Below, piece by piece: positions 56,001 to 64,000 of a stretch of DNA of 64,000 nt (position 1 is the stretch's first letter; each line of letters begins with the position of its first letter). This stretch comes from Telmatactis stephensoni (Eukaryota; Cnidaria; Anthozoa; Actiniaria; Isophelliidae), in assembly GCA_029948255.1 (NCBI GenBank), contig JALIZF010001576.1:136501-200500 (forward strand), in the 5' to 3' direction. The notes below the pieces were generated by a model. The model did not search any database, was not told the origin of the DNA, and saw only the letters and a program-made list of their open reading frames with translations. A program made the translations under genes and the position numbers.

Positions 56001-59000
56001 CTATGTACGTTTCTTAGCCGATTTGGTCTATTTATAGGAGCACAAACAAGGAGTGCCAACTCAGACATGACTTGAAAAGGACCCATAACTCTCCATATAA
56101 ATGACACTTTTTGATCCAAGAAGCAAACAAAATAAGAGTGCAAGCTCAGGATACTGTTTCTTGATGAGTCATGTGCCTTTCATATGAGAGTTTCCCCCTA
56201 TTCCATTTGCATTTAAGTTGACATTGTATTTTTGCTTGACATATAAATAGCCCCGGCGCCTGTAAAGCAGATTTTGTGTGACTTAAAAAATGATGGTACA
56301 AGTACATTGTACAGGTTGCACTGTTATCACATTATTGAATTGTGTTTGAGCTAAGTCGGTTTTCAATAAAAAGCAGCCTTTTTCTTGAGTATATTCAGAC
56401 TTGCATTTGATTGAATCAAAATTTCAAAACGGATATAATTAAGTGGTGATTAAACTATTATTTTGTGTCATATGTGTGATAAACAAATTGCACTCCTGCT
56501 ATGCAATTTTGTTATCACTCTAACTTGTGATTTCAGCCTAGATTGCAGTCCTCTCAGTTTAATTACCATAATTAATAAAGTGTCACAATAACCAACTGAA
56601 ATTTCTTTTCATGTTGTGCTATTTAACAGTGGTATTCTTGTGCCTGGGGGATTTGGTAAAAGAGGAACAGAAGGAAAGATTTTTGCAGCAGAGTGGGCTA
56701 GGACAAAAACAGTTCCATATTTAGGTAATTACGGTTGGAGAAGTCTTTGTGCATTACTGTGGAAAAAATATGTGCTGTATGCTGTCATACATTGTTGTGT
56801 CTTGATGTAACAAACAACTTCTCAAAACCATCATGTGTATTTGTGCTGTTGGTTATAGCATTCAAATGAACCACATTTGGGCCGACGTGCTGTGTTAGGA
56901 AAACCTTTGGAAATAGTTACGTGTACATGTATGTGGCAGAAAACATAGTCAGATTTTCAAATGTGGTATAGAAAAACATGAAATAAATTCTACAACCTAC
57001 AGTACACAATAATTATTATACATCTAGGTTAACACTAGTGTAAACAGGTTCTTAGTTTCTAAATCTTTTTGTAGGTGTGTGTTATGGTATGCAGTTGGCT
57101 GTGATTGAGTTTGCAAGAAATGTACTTGGCTGGACAGGTATACAGTAGTAAAATAAATTCTTATTGAGATCATATTTAGCACTTACCCTGCAAGCAGAAT
57201 TAGAAGTTTATCGAGGAAAGGGTTGGCATGGTAACAGTTGGAAAACTAAAAATCGTTAACTTGTTTTTGCGAAGAACATTATTTGGCAATTTGTAGGTAG
57301 TAAATTGACGAGCTTTTTAAATCCACTTTCTACTTTTTGCAACAACCTTGAAAAAGTCCTGGAAAACTCCTTGATTTTTTTGATTTCTTAGTACCATGAA
57401 CCCGATTGAAACTTTACATTAAAAAAAACAGAAATCAACTTACTATGATTCACCATGAAGAGTGCGCACGGGGCAAGTTATTTCAAAACTCATCCTCATC
57501 ATCATCCTTGTACTTGTAATGGGATCTAAAGTTCGCTATTGTACCTTTACCATACTGTTGATATAATTTGTCCTTTTCTACATCTAGATTTATTAAGTCA
57601 GCAAAAACTATATACAAAATGTACAGTTATCACCCTAACTTTAAAAAGAAAAAAGAAAAATAACTAAATAATAATAATACTTATAATATTAAGAAATAGT
57701 AAATATACAAATAAATAACGTAATATAACATACAAAATAATTATAGATAAAACATAAAGAAAAATATAATATTATATAAAATTATAAAAATAATATAAAT
57801 TAAAAAAATAATTAATTTAATATAAGATTTAAATCTTCTACTCTTCCCTCAGAAAAAAATCTAGCTTTTTTTGAAACATATCTACACCAGTAGATGACAC
57901 GATGTCTGCGGGGAGTCTATTCCACTCTTTTATAGTTCTGGGAAAGTATGAGAATTTAAATACATCAATATTAGTCTGTTCAAGATAATATTTAAGATTA
58001 TGTGACCTGCGTGTACTGGTTTCTTGTAGGCGGAATCATATATTTAGATTTATCTAAAGAAATAATGTCATTGGTAATTTTATACATTGTCATTAATCTC
58101 GCTTTTTTTCGGCGAACAGCAAGTGGTTCCCATTCCAGATCTTTCAACATGGAGGTGACACTGGATTTGTAACTATAGTCCCTTTTACAGAAATGTGCTG
58201 ATACTCTGTACATATTCTTTTTTTTTTTTTTTTTTTTTCACATCACATGTGATAGGTGTGATAGGACTTACTTTAGTGGTAATGTTTGACAGTGGGAGAA
58301 CAGGAACAGAAGTATTATCTTATTTAGTGAATACACTACAGAAGTATTCGTTTAGGGCTTTGGCTTTAAGATTGGGATCACTTACTAGCTAATAATTGAT
58401 GTTTAGGTCAGGAATACCAACTTGGTCACTTGATTTAGTTTACGTATGACCAGAATGATTTAGGGTTTTCCTGTATGGACTCAGTTAAAAAGCCCGACAC
58501 ATATTCATTTCTTGCCTTGGTGAGTTCCTGCCCCAGCTTTTTCTTGACTGATCTATACTTGGCCAAGTCACTGTCATTATTGGATTTTTTGGCATTGTTA
58601 TACAACTTTTGTTTCTTTCTACACAGTCTTCTATGAGACCTGTTGAACCAGGGAAGGTTATAACGACTTGATGTTGTTTTACAAGGAATATTTGCCTTCA
58701 TTGAATCCTTAATTGCTTGTTCTAATTTGTTCCACTTGTTATCCACTGACATTTCTTTAAGGTTGGTCATATAATAGTTACTGAAGGACAACATATCGCT
58801 TTTCATTTGTTCAACATTGGCTTTTTTCCTAATGAAGTCTTCTTTTTAAATTCAAGTTGACATTAAAAGAGACCATTTCGTGGTCACTTATACCTGGGAC
58901 AATCTTTAGATTTTGGATGATTGATTCGTTGTTAGTAAATACCAAATCAAGGATGTTTTGAGCATTACCTCGTCTGCGGGTAGGTTCCAGTACCATCTGA

Positions 59001-61652
59001 TGTAGACCATGCTCTGTCATTAATTCCAATAGTCTGGTTGGAGGGCCATAAGGGGCTGATGTTGCTGTATTATTATTCCAGTTACTAGTAATATTTGGAA
59101 TATTAAAATCTCCAGTTAATATAATGTTATGACTATTAAATTTGTCTCCGATTTCGAGCAGGGATGCGTGTAATTCCTCAAATGTGGTAACGTTGCCATT
59201 TGGGTTGTAGAATGTTCCAATATACAATGACATTTTGCCCTGGATTTGACCCTGTGACCAGATAATTTCGCAAGTTTGTATCAATTTTTTGCATGTCATG
59301 GGAAACAATGAGATCGTTCTTAATTGCTTGAAATACACCTTCCCCATCGGTATCTGAAAATCTATCTATTCTGAAGACCGAATATTTAGATGGAAAATTT
59401 CACTATTTGTAATATCCGAGTTCAGCCATGATTCAGTACCCATCAGTATATCAGGTTTATAACTATCGATGACGAGTTCGAGGTCAGCTTTTTTGGACTT
59501 GATACTCTGGCATTTCATTAATAAGCAACGTAAGACTGTTTTTTTGGTCCTTGGATGGGAAATTCTTGAATCTCTGATGGGAGTTGAAGAAAATTTATAG
59601 AATTCAAGCTAGAAAATGAATTTGAGGTGCTAATGGAATCCAGGTACGAACCAGTAAAACAAAATGAAAAGTTTAGCTGGTCACAATTTGCACAAAACCA
59701 CGTACATGACGAACTGGCCAGGTCTTCATATGTCGAGTTACTAATTCTGATTATATTTCGTGTGGTGCCAAAAAAACATCCATCATACTGGATTCTCCTT
59801 TGGTTACATTTAACTGGTTTCGCACAAATAGCACAAGGATTCTTTCATTTCGTCCTGGGTTAAGCTGGACATCACCACAGGTCATTAATAAGAACAAAGA
59901 CAGAAAACGTAGCTCGTAGTCATCTTGGTAAATTGTGAACTCGTGGGTTGATTTCACAGCGATTAAGATTGAAGAAAATTCGCATTTTTCAAGTACTTTA
60001 GGAGCAAAAGTGATGTTCAATCCAAAGCTGGGAAGAATATTGAGAGATTCTTGCCATAGTTAAATTGACTGGTGGAGAGACAAGCCAATAAATAAGATAA
60101 TTAGGGGAACAAAATATTTCGTGGCCGCCATTTTCCCACAGGAACCCCACCAAATCTTTAGTCAGAATCACATGTAAAAGTTGAAAAACCATGTTTAATG
60201 TCAGTATCATATTGCACCCCTCTTCTTCCAACCTTTCTAAACAGACTGTTGAATGTTTGACATTTTTGTAGGTGCAAATTCCACAGAAAATGATCCTGAT
60301 ACTAAGCACCCAGTGGTAAGTCAATGTCCAATTGTAGTTTTACAGAATTCCAATGTCCAAGTAAAGTCATACATGTAATACACTGTTGTTGTAGCAAAAC
60401 CTGTGATTTTGCATGTTTATAAGTACTCTTACTAGCTTCAGTTATATTTTGTTTTAAATTCTGATTCATCAATCAGTTTGGCACTGCACTGGCTTATGCT
60501 GCACCTGCCTGCCTGCCTGCCTGCCTGCTTGTGTGTGTGTGCAGTGTTTCAAACATTTCCACACTTTTTCCTCTGCACTCTGCTAGATAATGAGTGATTT
60601 TTGGTGTAATGACCGTTTGTTGCAACAATTCTAAGGTAATTGATATGCCAGAACATAACCCTGGTCAGATGGGTGGAACCATGAGACTTGGTCGCCGTCG
60701 TACTGTATTTTGCAAAGATGCTGAAAGTGTAACAAGTAAGTTGCCCATGTCATCTGTAGTTAACAGACCAGGAAACCAGTTCATAAAAGTGTGACTGAAA
60801 CTTGTTTGCAATAAATGTACGTTTCTGTTGCATGAGTAGAAATAATAATTAATAATATTTAATAAAAAGTATTTTATAGACTTTATATATATAGCGTCAA
60901 TATCAGAAAGTTCAACAACGCTTTGCTACTCCCCAGAAAGCCATTCTGCTTTTCATGAAACTGTCTCACAACTGAGATTTTTTTTAAATGTTTCAGCTAT
61001 ATGGCTATGTTACACAGTACAATGCATTGTGAAGCTTGTCATTCAACGGCAATCAAAAACAAGTTTCAGACAAACGTTTCAGCATGTAGCAGCAGCTTAA
61101 AAGTCAATCGTGGATCAGTGCTAATCAAGCTTTCAGGAACTCAGAACAGGCTCTACTGACTGAGCTACATGGACACATGTTGAACAATGTTGTTTGATGT
61201 TTGGGTCACTGATTGTGGAATAGAATAACAGCCTACTGTATTGGGAAATGGCATTGAGATTATGCAGATGAAGTACATGTACTTGGAAGATGTTTGCACT
61301 TAAAGTGCCTATAAAGCAAAAATCATTTTTGTTTGGTCATAAACTTAAGATTGTTATTAATAAAAAATACATGATTCTAAAGTTGAAGATTTCTTAATTG
61401 AAATTTTACAAGCCCTCAAAGTTGAGCTATTGGCCTTCAAAAATGATCAAAGGAACTCTTTCAATTTAGAGATACTACTGAAAAGTTGTATATACTCATT
61501 TAATTATTGTCAGTTATAATTATTTTAGAGCGAAAAACATTTCTTTCATTTCTTTAAATGGTGATTTCTTAAAGGTATTTTTTTTCAAATTATTAGGAAA
61601 GCTGTACAAAAATGTTGAATATGTTGAAGAAAGACACAGACATCGATATGAG
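43864..61652 (+). CDS. CTPS1: CTP synthase (14 of its exons; 3' end outside window)
   Basis: CTP synthase converts UTP to CTP with ATP and glutamine in the cytosol, the last step of pyrimidine nucleotide synthesis. Fourteen exons (43864-44029, 48499-48669, 49812-49909, 50021-50137, 50349-50432, 54261-54341, 54608-54765, 55332-55464, 55823-55911, 56630-56724, 57075-57137, 60272-60315, 60636-60735, 61597-61652) join with matching phases and GT/AG borders into 485 codons. Residues 1-280 are the amidoligase domain ([15 protein letters not shown] loop; [19 protein letters not shown]). From about 305 comes the class I glutamine amidotransferase domain, with [12 protein letters not shown] and nucleophile Cys400 in GVCYGMQ. 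The usual motif is GVCLGMQ, so Leu is Tyr here. The last roughly 100 residues, with the His/Glu of the triad, lie beyond 64000. The symbol follows the animal orthologue; CTPS1/2 cannot be told apart in an invertebrate. Confidence 0.95.
44333..46103. mobile_element. TTAA-flanked 1.76 kb near-perfect palindrome in CTP synthase intron 1
   Basis: TTAA-GGAGGCTCGAGGTAG and its inverse bound the element (TTAA at 44333 and 46100). Arms of about 813 bp (44337-45149, 45287-46099) are almost identical, with a 137-bp spacer. Each arm encodes the same 70-90 codon frame ([20 protein letters not shown]..., at 45046-44777 and 45390-45611) and its shadow frames. No transposase is recognised. TTAA fits piggyBac or Kolobok mobilisation. 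Confidence 0.88.
47150..47307. repeat. Hairpin MITE with 57-59 bp perfect stem
   Basis: TCTCTACTTTCACATTCCCC ... GGGTAGTTATTGTAAT pairs without a mismatch with its inverse around a roughly 40-bp loop. It lies in CTP synthase intron 1. Confidence 0.88.
48499..48669 (+). CDS. CTP synthase exon 2
   Basis: [20 protein letters not shown] to GDYLGKTVQ, the substrate-binding part of the amidoligase domain. Phase 1 in and out. Confidence 0.95.
49812..49909 (+). CDS. CTP synthase exon 3
   Basis: [19 protein letters not shown] to ADVCIIE; phase 1 in, phase 0 out. The last codon is the conserved acidic residue before LGGT. Confidence 0.95.
50021..50137 (+). CDS. CTP synthase exon 4
   Basis: [20 protein letters not shown] to HVTLIPE, phase 0 at both ends. 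It includes the conserved GTIGDIE ligase motif. Confidence 0.95.
50190..50300 (+). repeat. Polypyrimidine (CCTT/CCCT) tract
   Basis: A T/C-only stretch with CCTTCCCTCC units in CTP synthase intron 4, upstream of exon 5. The minus-strand frame across it is compositional. Confidence 0.8.
50349..50432 (+). CDS. CTP synthase exon 5
   Basis: [20 protein letters not shown] to LSPDL, the CTP/UTP-sensing KTKPTQ segment. Phase 0 at both ends. Confidence 0.95.
50582..50734. repeat. Foldback MITE in CTP synthase intron 5
   Basis: TACATGTCTCTGTACTGTGA TATAA and the inverted right end pair, with further matches through GATGTAGA and GAAAAGCAAG. About 60-bp imperfect arms. Confidence 0.7.
51932..52051 (+). 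repeat. 15-bp satellite array, left (8 copies)
   Basis: Eight CCGAGTTAATAATTT units without visible variation. Confidence 0.95.
52783..53792 (+). mobile_element. hAT-like transposon remnant with GTCAGGGAA-rich ends
   Basis: The ends are CAGGGTTCCCAC and GTGGGAACCCTG. Both subterminal regions repeat GTCAGGGAA or GTCATGGAA. The interior (about 52970-53580) is a broken reading frame: [20 protein letters not shown] resembles the C-terminal dimerisation region of hAT-like transposases, followed by a Lys/Glu coiled coil ([20 protein letters not shown]) typical of such proteins in invertebrates. N-terminal catalytic parts are missing. Confidence 0.5.
53911..54058 (-). repeat. 15-bp satellite array, right (about 10 copies)
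   Basis: Units AAATTATTAACTCGG and the variant AAATTATTAAGTCTG are mixed, with one AAGACTTAACTCGG irregular unit. It is the inverse of the left array but more diverged. Confidence 0.9.
54261..54341 (+). CDS. CTP synthase exon 6
   Basis: [20 protein letters not shown] to VSPDQ, phase 0 at both ends. It follows a 3.8 kb intron enlarged by the TTAATAATTTCCGAG element. Confidence 0.93.
54350..54500 (+). repeat. (ATTC)n/(TTTG)n degenerate microsatellite
   Basis: ATTCATTC, CAGTCAGT and GTTTGTTT units directly after the exon 6 donor. Confidence 0.8.
54608..54765 (+). CDS. CTP synthase exon 7
   Basis: [20 protein letters not shown] to HWRELAER, end of the amidoligase domain. Phase 0 in, phase 2 out. 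Confidence 0.93.
54793..54949. repeat. Hairpin MITE with 47-bp arms
   Basis: CACAGGTGGCTCATCCTCTG ... pairs with its inverse with few mismatches. GGTTACTTT (54781) and GGTTACTTG (54949) next to the ends may be a 9-bp target duplication. Confidence 0.75.
55332..55464 (+). CDS. CTP synthase exon 8
   Basis: [20 protein letters not shown] to NRKLNIV, linker and first strand of the glutaminase domain (IALVGKYT). Phase 2 in, phase 0 out. Confidence 0.95.
55823..55911 (+). CDS. CTP synthase exon 9
   Basis: [20 protein letters not shown] to LCAC, phase 0 in, phase 2 out. Confidence 0.93.
55976..56031. repeat. 18-bp perfect hairpin
   Basis: ATAGACCAAATCGGCTAA and its exact inverse, 20 bp apart, in CTP synthase intron 9. 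Confidence 0.75.
56630..56724 (+). CDS. CTP synthase exon 10
   Basis: [20 protein letters not shown] to VPYL, carrying the oxyanion-side PGGFG motif. Phase 2 in, phase 1 out. Confidence 0.95.
57075..57137 (+). CDS. CTP synthase exon 11 with catalytic Cys
   Basis: [20 protein letters not shown]; Cys400 is the glutamine-hydrolysing nucleophile. Tyr replaces the usual Leu beside it. Phase 1 in and out. Confidence 0.93.
58435..58806 (-). pseudogene. LINE linker before reverse transcriptase
   Basis: [20 protein letters not shown] through PKSFWSYVN is the usual linker between endonuclease and RT in CR1/Jockey-like elements. The RT that should follow is deleted. Confidence 0.7.
58829..59347 (-). 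pseudogene. LINE endonuclease domain
   Basis: [36 protein letters not shown] and [20 protein letters not shown] give the order of an exonuclease-endonuclease-phosphatase domain, with the Asp of GDFN and the SDH motif kept. The segment upstream (59350-59520) continues the domain in another frame. Confidence 0.8.
60272..60315 (+). CDS. CTP synthase exon 12
   Basis: A short exon, [15 protein letters not shown], after a 3.1 kb intron that holds an antisense LINE. Phase 1 in, phase 0 out. Confidence 0.9.
60507..60541 (+). repeat. (CTGC)n and (TG)n microsatellite
   Basis: About six CTGC units followed by five TG units. Confidence 0.85.
60636..60735 (+). CDS. CTP synthase exon 13
   Basis: [20 protein letters not shown] to ESVT, the highly conserved MPEH and GGTMRLG segment. 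Phase 0 in, phase 1 out. Confidence 0.95.
61597..61652 (+). CDS. CTP synthase exon 14 (last in window)
   Basis: [18 protein letters not shown], with the conserved ERHRHRYE motif. Donor GTAAAT at 61653, phase 0. The next exon is not in the window. Confidence 0.93.
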
Positions 61653-61686
61653 GTAAATATTACACAAAACGTTTTTAAATCACTAT

Positions 61687-61823
61687 CCTTCCTTCCTTCC
61701 TTCCTTCCTTCCTTCCTTCCTTCCTTCCTTCCTTCCTTCCTTCCTTCCTTCCTTCCTTCCTTCCTTCCTTCCTTCCTTCCCTCCTTCCCTCCTTCCCTCC
61801 TTCCCTCCTTCCCTCCTTCTTTT
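61687..61823 (+). repeat. (CCTT)n microsatellite
   Basis: Roughly 25 CCTT units pass into CCCTCCTT variants and a T run, just after CTP synthase exon 14. Confidence 0.95.
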
Positions 61824-62141
61824 CTTTTCTTTTTTTTTTTTTGTCATCTCTGTTCTTTCTCTGTTTTCATTATTTCATTGACCTGTAATAAAATTGAAAA
61901 ATCCTAGCTTAACCTCATTTGCAGTTTAAGTGAATACAAATTTGTAAACAAAATTTAACTAGACGCACACGTGCGTTCACTCGTGCCCTGGGAGCCCCTT
62001 TTAGGAGAGGCTTCACCGGCCCCGTTCGTACTCTTCCCCTAGTGCAGTCCCAGACTCTCTTTCTTGCCGCTCCAATACTCGCGGAGAAAGAGAGTCCAGT
62101 ATAACTTGCATGCGCATGTGCAAAATGAGCCAATCAATGGA

Positions 62142-62390
62142 TTAATTAGTATTTTGCGAGCTTGCAATATGCAAAAAGTGTTTGGTAGCAGTGGTAGTGA
62201 TGCGTATCGAAAAATTCACAAATACGTCTTTCACAACTGTCCATCCGTAAATGGCCTGTAACTGCTCAAACTTTGGTAAAAGATTATAGTTGGTTTTTCC
62301 AAGTGCATAGCTCACTGAATCAACAAATGGCTTTCCGAAATGAGACTGATATCGTGTATACAAAACACTTTCTTCTTCAGCCATCTTGAA
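62142..62390 (-). pseudogene. Possible RecQ-like helicase N-terminal fragment carried by MITE
   Basis: An 80-codon minus-strand frame beginning MAEEESVLYTRYQSHFGKPF contains LLPKFEQLQAIYGWTVVKDVFV, resembling the Q-motif region of RecQ-like helicases (L..EQ.EAI....KDVFV) just before the ATP-binding loop, which is absent. If correct, this is a captured gene fragment. Confidence 0.35.
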
Positions 62391-62415
62391 TCATTAGATG
62401 ACTTTAGGATTTGTA

Positions 62416-62453
62416 ACCACGCGATCACCACATTCATGTGGTGATCGCGTGGT
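62416..62453. repeat. Perfect 38-bp palindrome in MITE
   Basis: ACCACGCGATCACCACA and its inverse with a 4-bp loop, beside the inner end of the right terminal repeat. Confidence 0.85.
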
Positions 62454-62877
62454 CACTAAGCTGACATGCGCATGCAAGTTATACTGGACTCTCTTTCTCC
62501 GCGAGTCCTGGAGTGGCAAGAAAGAGAGTGTGGGACTGGACTAACTCTTCCCCGAGCCGTTTCACGCATTCTTCACTTAACCGTAACATAATATAGACCT
62601 TTTTTGACCTTTTTAAAGAATATCTGATTAGTCAATTTGTCTGTCAGCAGCTTAGTGTTTGCCTTTGTCCCAACATGCAAAAATATACCAGTTTATTCAA
62701 CTTTTTATTTCACTATATATCTCCATTTTTTTGCTGTAAAGACTTCTACAACGACGGTTTTGACACAATAACAAATCGTGTATTTTTTCGTTCGTGTTTC
62801 AGATGTTTTAAATCTATTACGTGACCAAACGCATCGGGTCAAATAGAGCCTTGGTTCCATGAAAATATATAAACTAG

Positions 62878-63592
62878 CCTAATTGACATTTAGTGAGTGC
62901 TGCCTAATATTGTTTTTCCTTATACAATAAACCGATTGCTCAAGGTTGTTCGCTTCAGAAATCGAAGCGCGAAATAAAATGCATGATTACTACAGAATAT
63001 GCAAAAAATATTTCCAAAGAACTGGAATGTATTTTGTTTTCAAATACCTCATTTTACATGCGACTACCATTAGCTTTTACAAACTATTACATGACGCCGG
63101 ATTGCTGTCATCTTGTCTTTCACGCCGTTGTATGCCCTTTGCCCCGCTCTATTTGAAACTAAATCTTGATAAACATTAGATCTGTCGTGAAGATGCGAAA
63201 AGCACGAGGCTATGCAAGGCAATTTAAAGGCACCAGATGAACTATTTAAGCTACTATTTACCGTAATTATTACTTCGAAAGATAGTATAAGAAATTGTAA
63301 TATAATGAATTGAATATAATAACAAATGGCAGTGTTTTCAATTAGCATTACATGAAGTAATCAGTTGACACTCAACGATGAGAAGACGCATAAGGTTTTA
63401 TAGTGTAGGCTTGCAAAGCATGGTGGTAAGAAGTAATTTTGCATTGTGGGATAGCAAGAACAAAGAAATCTATTGTTTTTTGCGACACTCGCTAAGCATT
63501 GTGGTCGTATCCAAATCTCGATTTTAGCTAGCTACTGAAATAGGATCGCTGCCTTGCTGCGCTCGCTCAGGCTCGCTCCGCTGCGGCAGCAA
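62878..63592. other. Insertion within repeat-family copy, unidentified
   Basis: Comparison with the copy at 38848-39882 (near 39280) shows about 715 extra bases here. They end in a GC-rich GCTGCC...GGCAGC hairpin (63550-63591). A 77-codon frame at 62946 has no recognised content. Confidence 0.45.
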
Positions 63593-64000
63593 TAAATTGT
63601 CTGGCCAGAATTGTGTTAAACTTCATTACAAAAACCTCTCAAGATCTCTTCAATGCTTGAATGAAAAATATAATTGACTTGCCTCTATATGCGTTCGTTT
63701 AGCAACATGTAGGGTGAGAAATTCGTAGATTTCCAGCTCAAAGGAATTGCTCCGAGTCGCGAGAGCTTCAGTTTTCAAGTATTCCATTGAGAGTTCGATA
63801 TTTGGTCGAAGTATTGGAGATCAAGCTCAAAATAACAGCCCATTCTGAAGCTCTTATAAGTGTCTAGGTATATCTCGAGTTAAAAGCTCCATTTTCTATT
63901 GTCTCACTGCTGGAAAAGCCTGTCTCTGAAAGCTATTTTTTGGGCTGTCCGCCATCTTGCATTCCTAAAGTTCCTGACTGGCGTTCACTTCAAAGACCTT

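Larger units (their letters stand above)
57570..60190 (-). mobile_element. CR1-like non-LTR retrotransposon, internally deleted
   Basis: Read on the minus strand inside CTP synthase intron 11: an N-terminal part with GDVQLNPG (59876-59853) and Cys-rich text; an AP-type endonuclease (LTGDFNIPN at about 59118; [14 protein letters not shown] near 58890); a linker rich in Lys/Arg ([20 protein letters not shown]); then a jump to the C-terminal region ([35 protein letters not shown]). The reverse transcriptase core is missing at about 58240, where a T run marks the junction. An AT-rich tail lies at 57600-57800. Several stops occur, so it is inactive. Confidence 0.8.
62030..62553. mobile_element. 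MITE with 10-bp target duplication (Mutator-like)
   Basis: ACTCTTCCCC occurs at 62030-62039 and 62544-62553. Between them the ends TAGTGCAGTCCCAGACTCTC and its near inverse extend into roughly 75-bp inverted repeats (GGAGAAAGAGAGTCCAGTAT, CTTGCATGCGCATG). Duplications of 9-10 bp are typical of Mutator elements. The uninterrupted repeat copy at 38848 shows the empty site. Confidence 0.85.
61961..64000 (+). mobile_element. Repeat-family element, second full-orientation copy, split twice
   Basis: It starts GACGCACACGTGCGTTCACTC like the copy at 38848 and reaches the same body text at the right edge (ATCTTGCATTCCTAAAGTTC). It is interrupted at 62040-62543 by a MITE and at about 62878-63592 by a second, unidentified insertion. 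It runs out of the window. Confidence 0.7.

Overview
The window is eukaryotic, from an invertebrate animal. It has spliced genes with canonical GT/AG introns, is AT-rich and very repeat-dense, and carries BEL/Pao LTR retrotransposons, a CR1-like LINE and many inverted-repeat DNA elements. The repeat style, the RecQ-like and hAT-like fragments and the compact host exons look most like an anthozoan cnidarian (coral or anemone). That placement is an inference from style and was not tested.

Two host genes are supported, both on the + strand. (1) The 3' part of a CD225/dispanin (IFITM-like) small membrane protein gene has exons at 7280-7461, 8387-8491 and 18130-18288. A 9.6 kb intron between its last two exons holds a decayed BEL/Pao retrotransposon that is itself split by three later insertions. 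(2) A CTP synthase gene has 14 exons from 43864 to 61652, joined in frame for 485 codons. It runs off the right edge before its last roughly 100 codons. Its introns hold a 1.76 kb near-perfect palindrome (intron 1), a TIR element with 15-bp satellite arrays and a nested hAT-like remnant (intron 5), and an antisense LINE (intron 11).

Layout: 1-5860, inverted-repeat elements plus a truncated BEL gag on the minus strand; 5862-7129, a TTAA-flanked palindromic element; 7280-18288, the CD225 gene and nested transposons; 18289-21220, mostly non-coding with small MITEs; 21220-23501, a giant (ATTCATCT)n/(TTTA)n tract and a (TTTTG)n tract; 24855-33747, a long inverted-repeat element split by a young BEL/Pao copy with LTRs that look identical (26847-33161); 34937-35850, a second TTAA element; 38848-43455, a nest of one roughly 1 kb repeat family in both orientations; 43864-61652, CTP synthase; 61961-64000, another copy of that repeat family split by a MITE with a 10-bp target duplication and a possible RecQ-like helicase fragment.

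The most unusual structures are DNA elements whose arms are saturated with one short family-specific motif (CGTAAAG, CGTTTTC, TTGGT, GAGTAAA, GTCAGGGAA, or a 15-bp satellite), always mirrored between the two ends. Several have clear target-site duplications, and one holds an unexplained coding-like interior.
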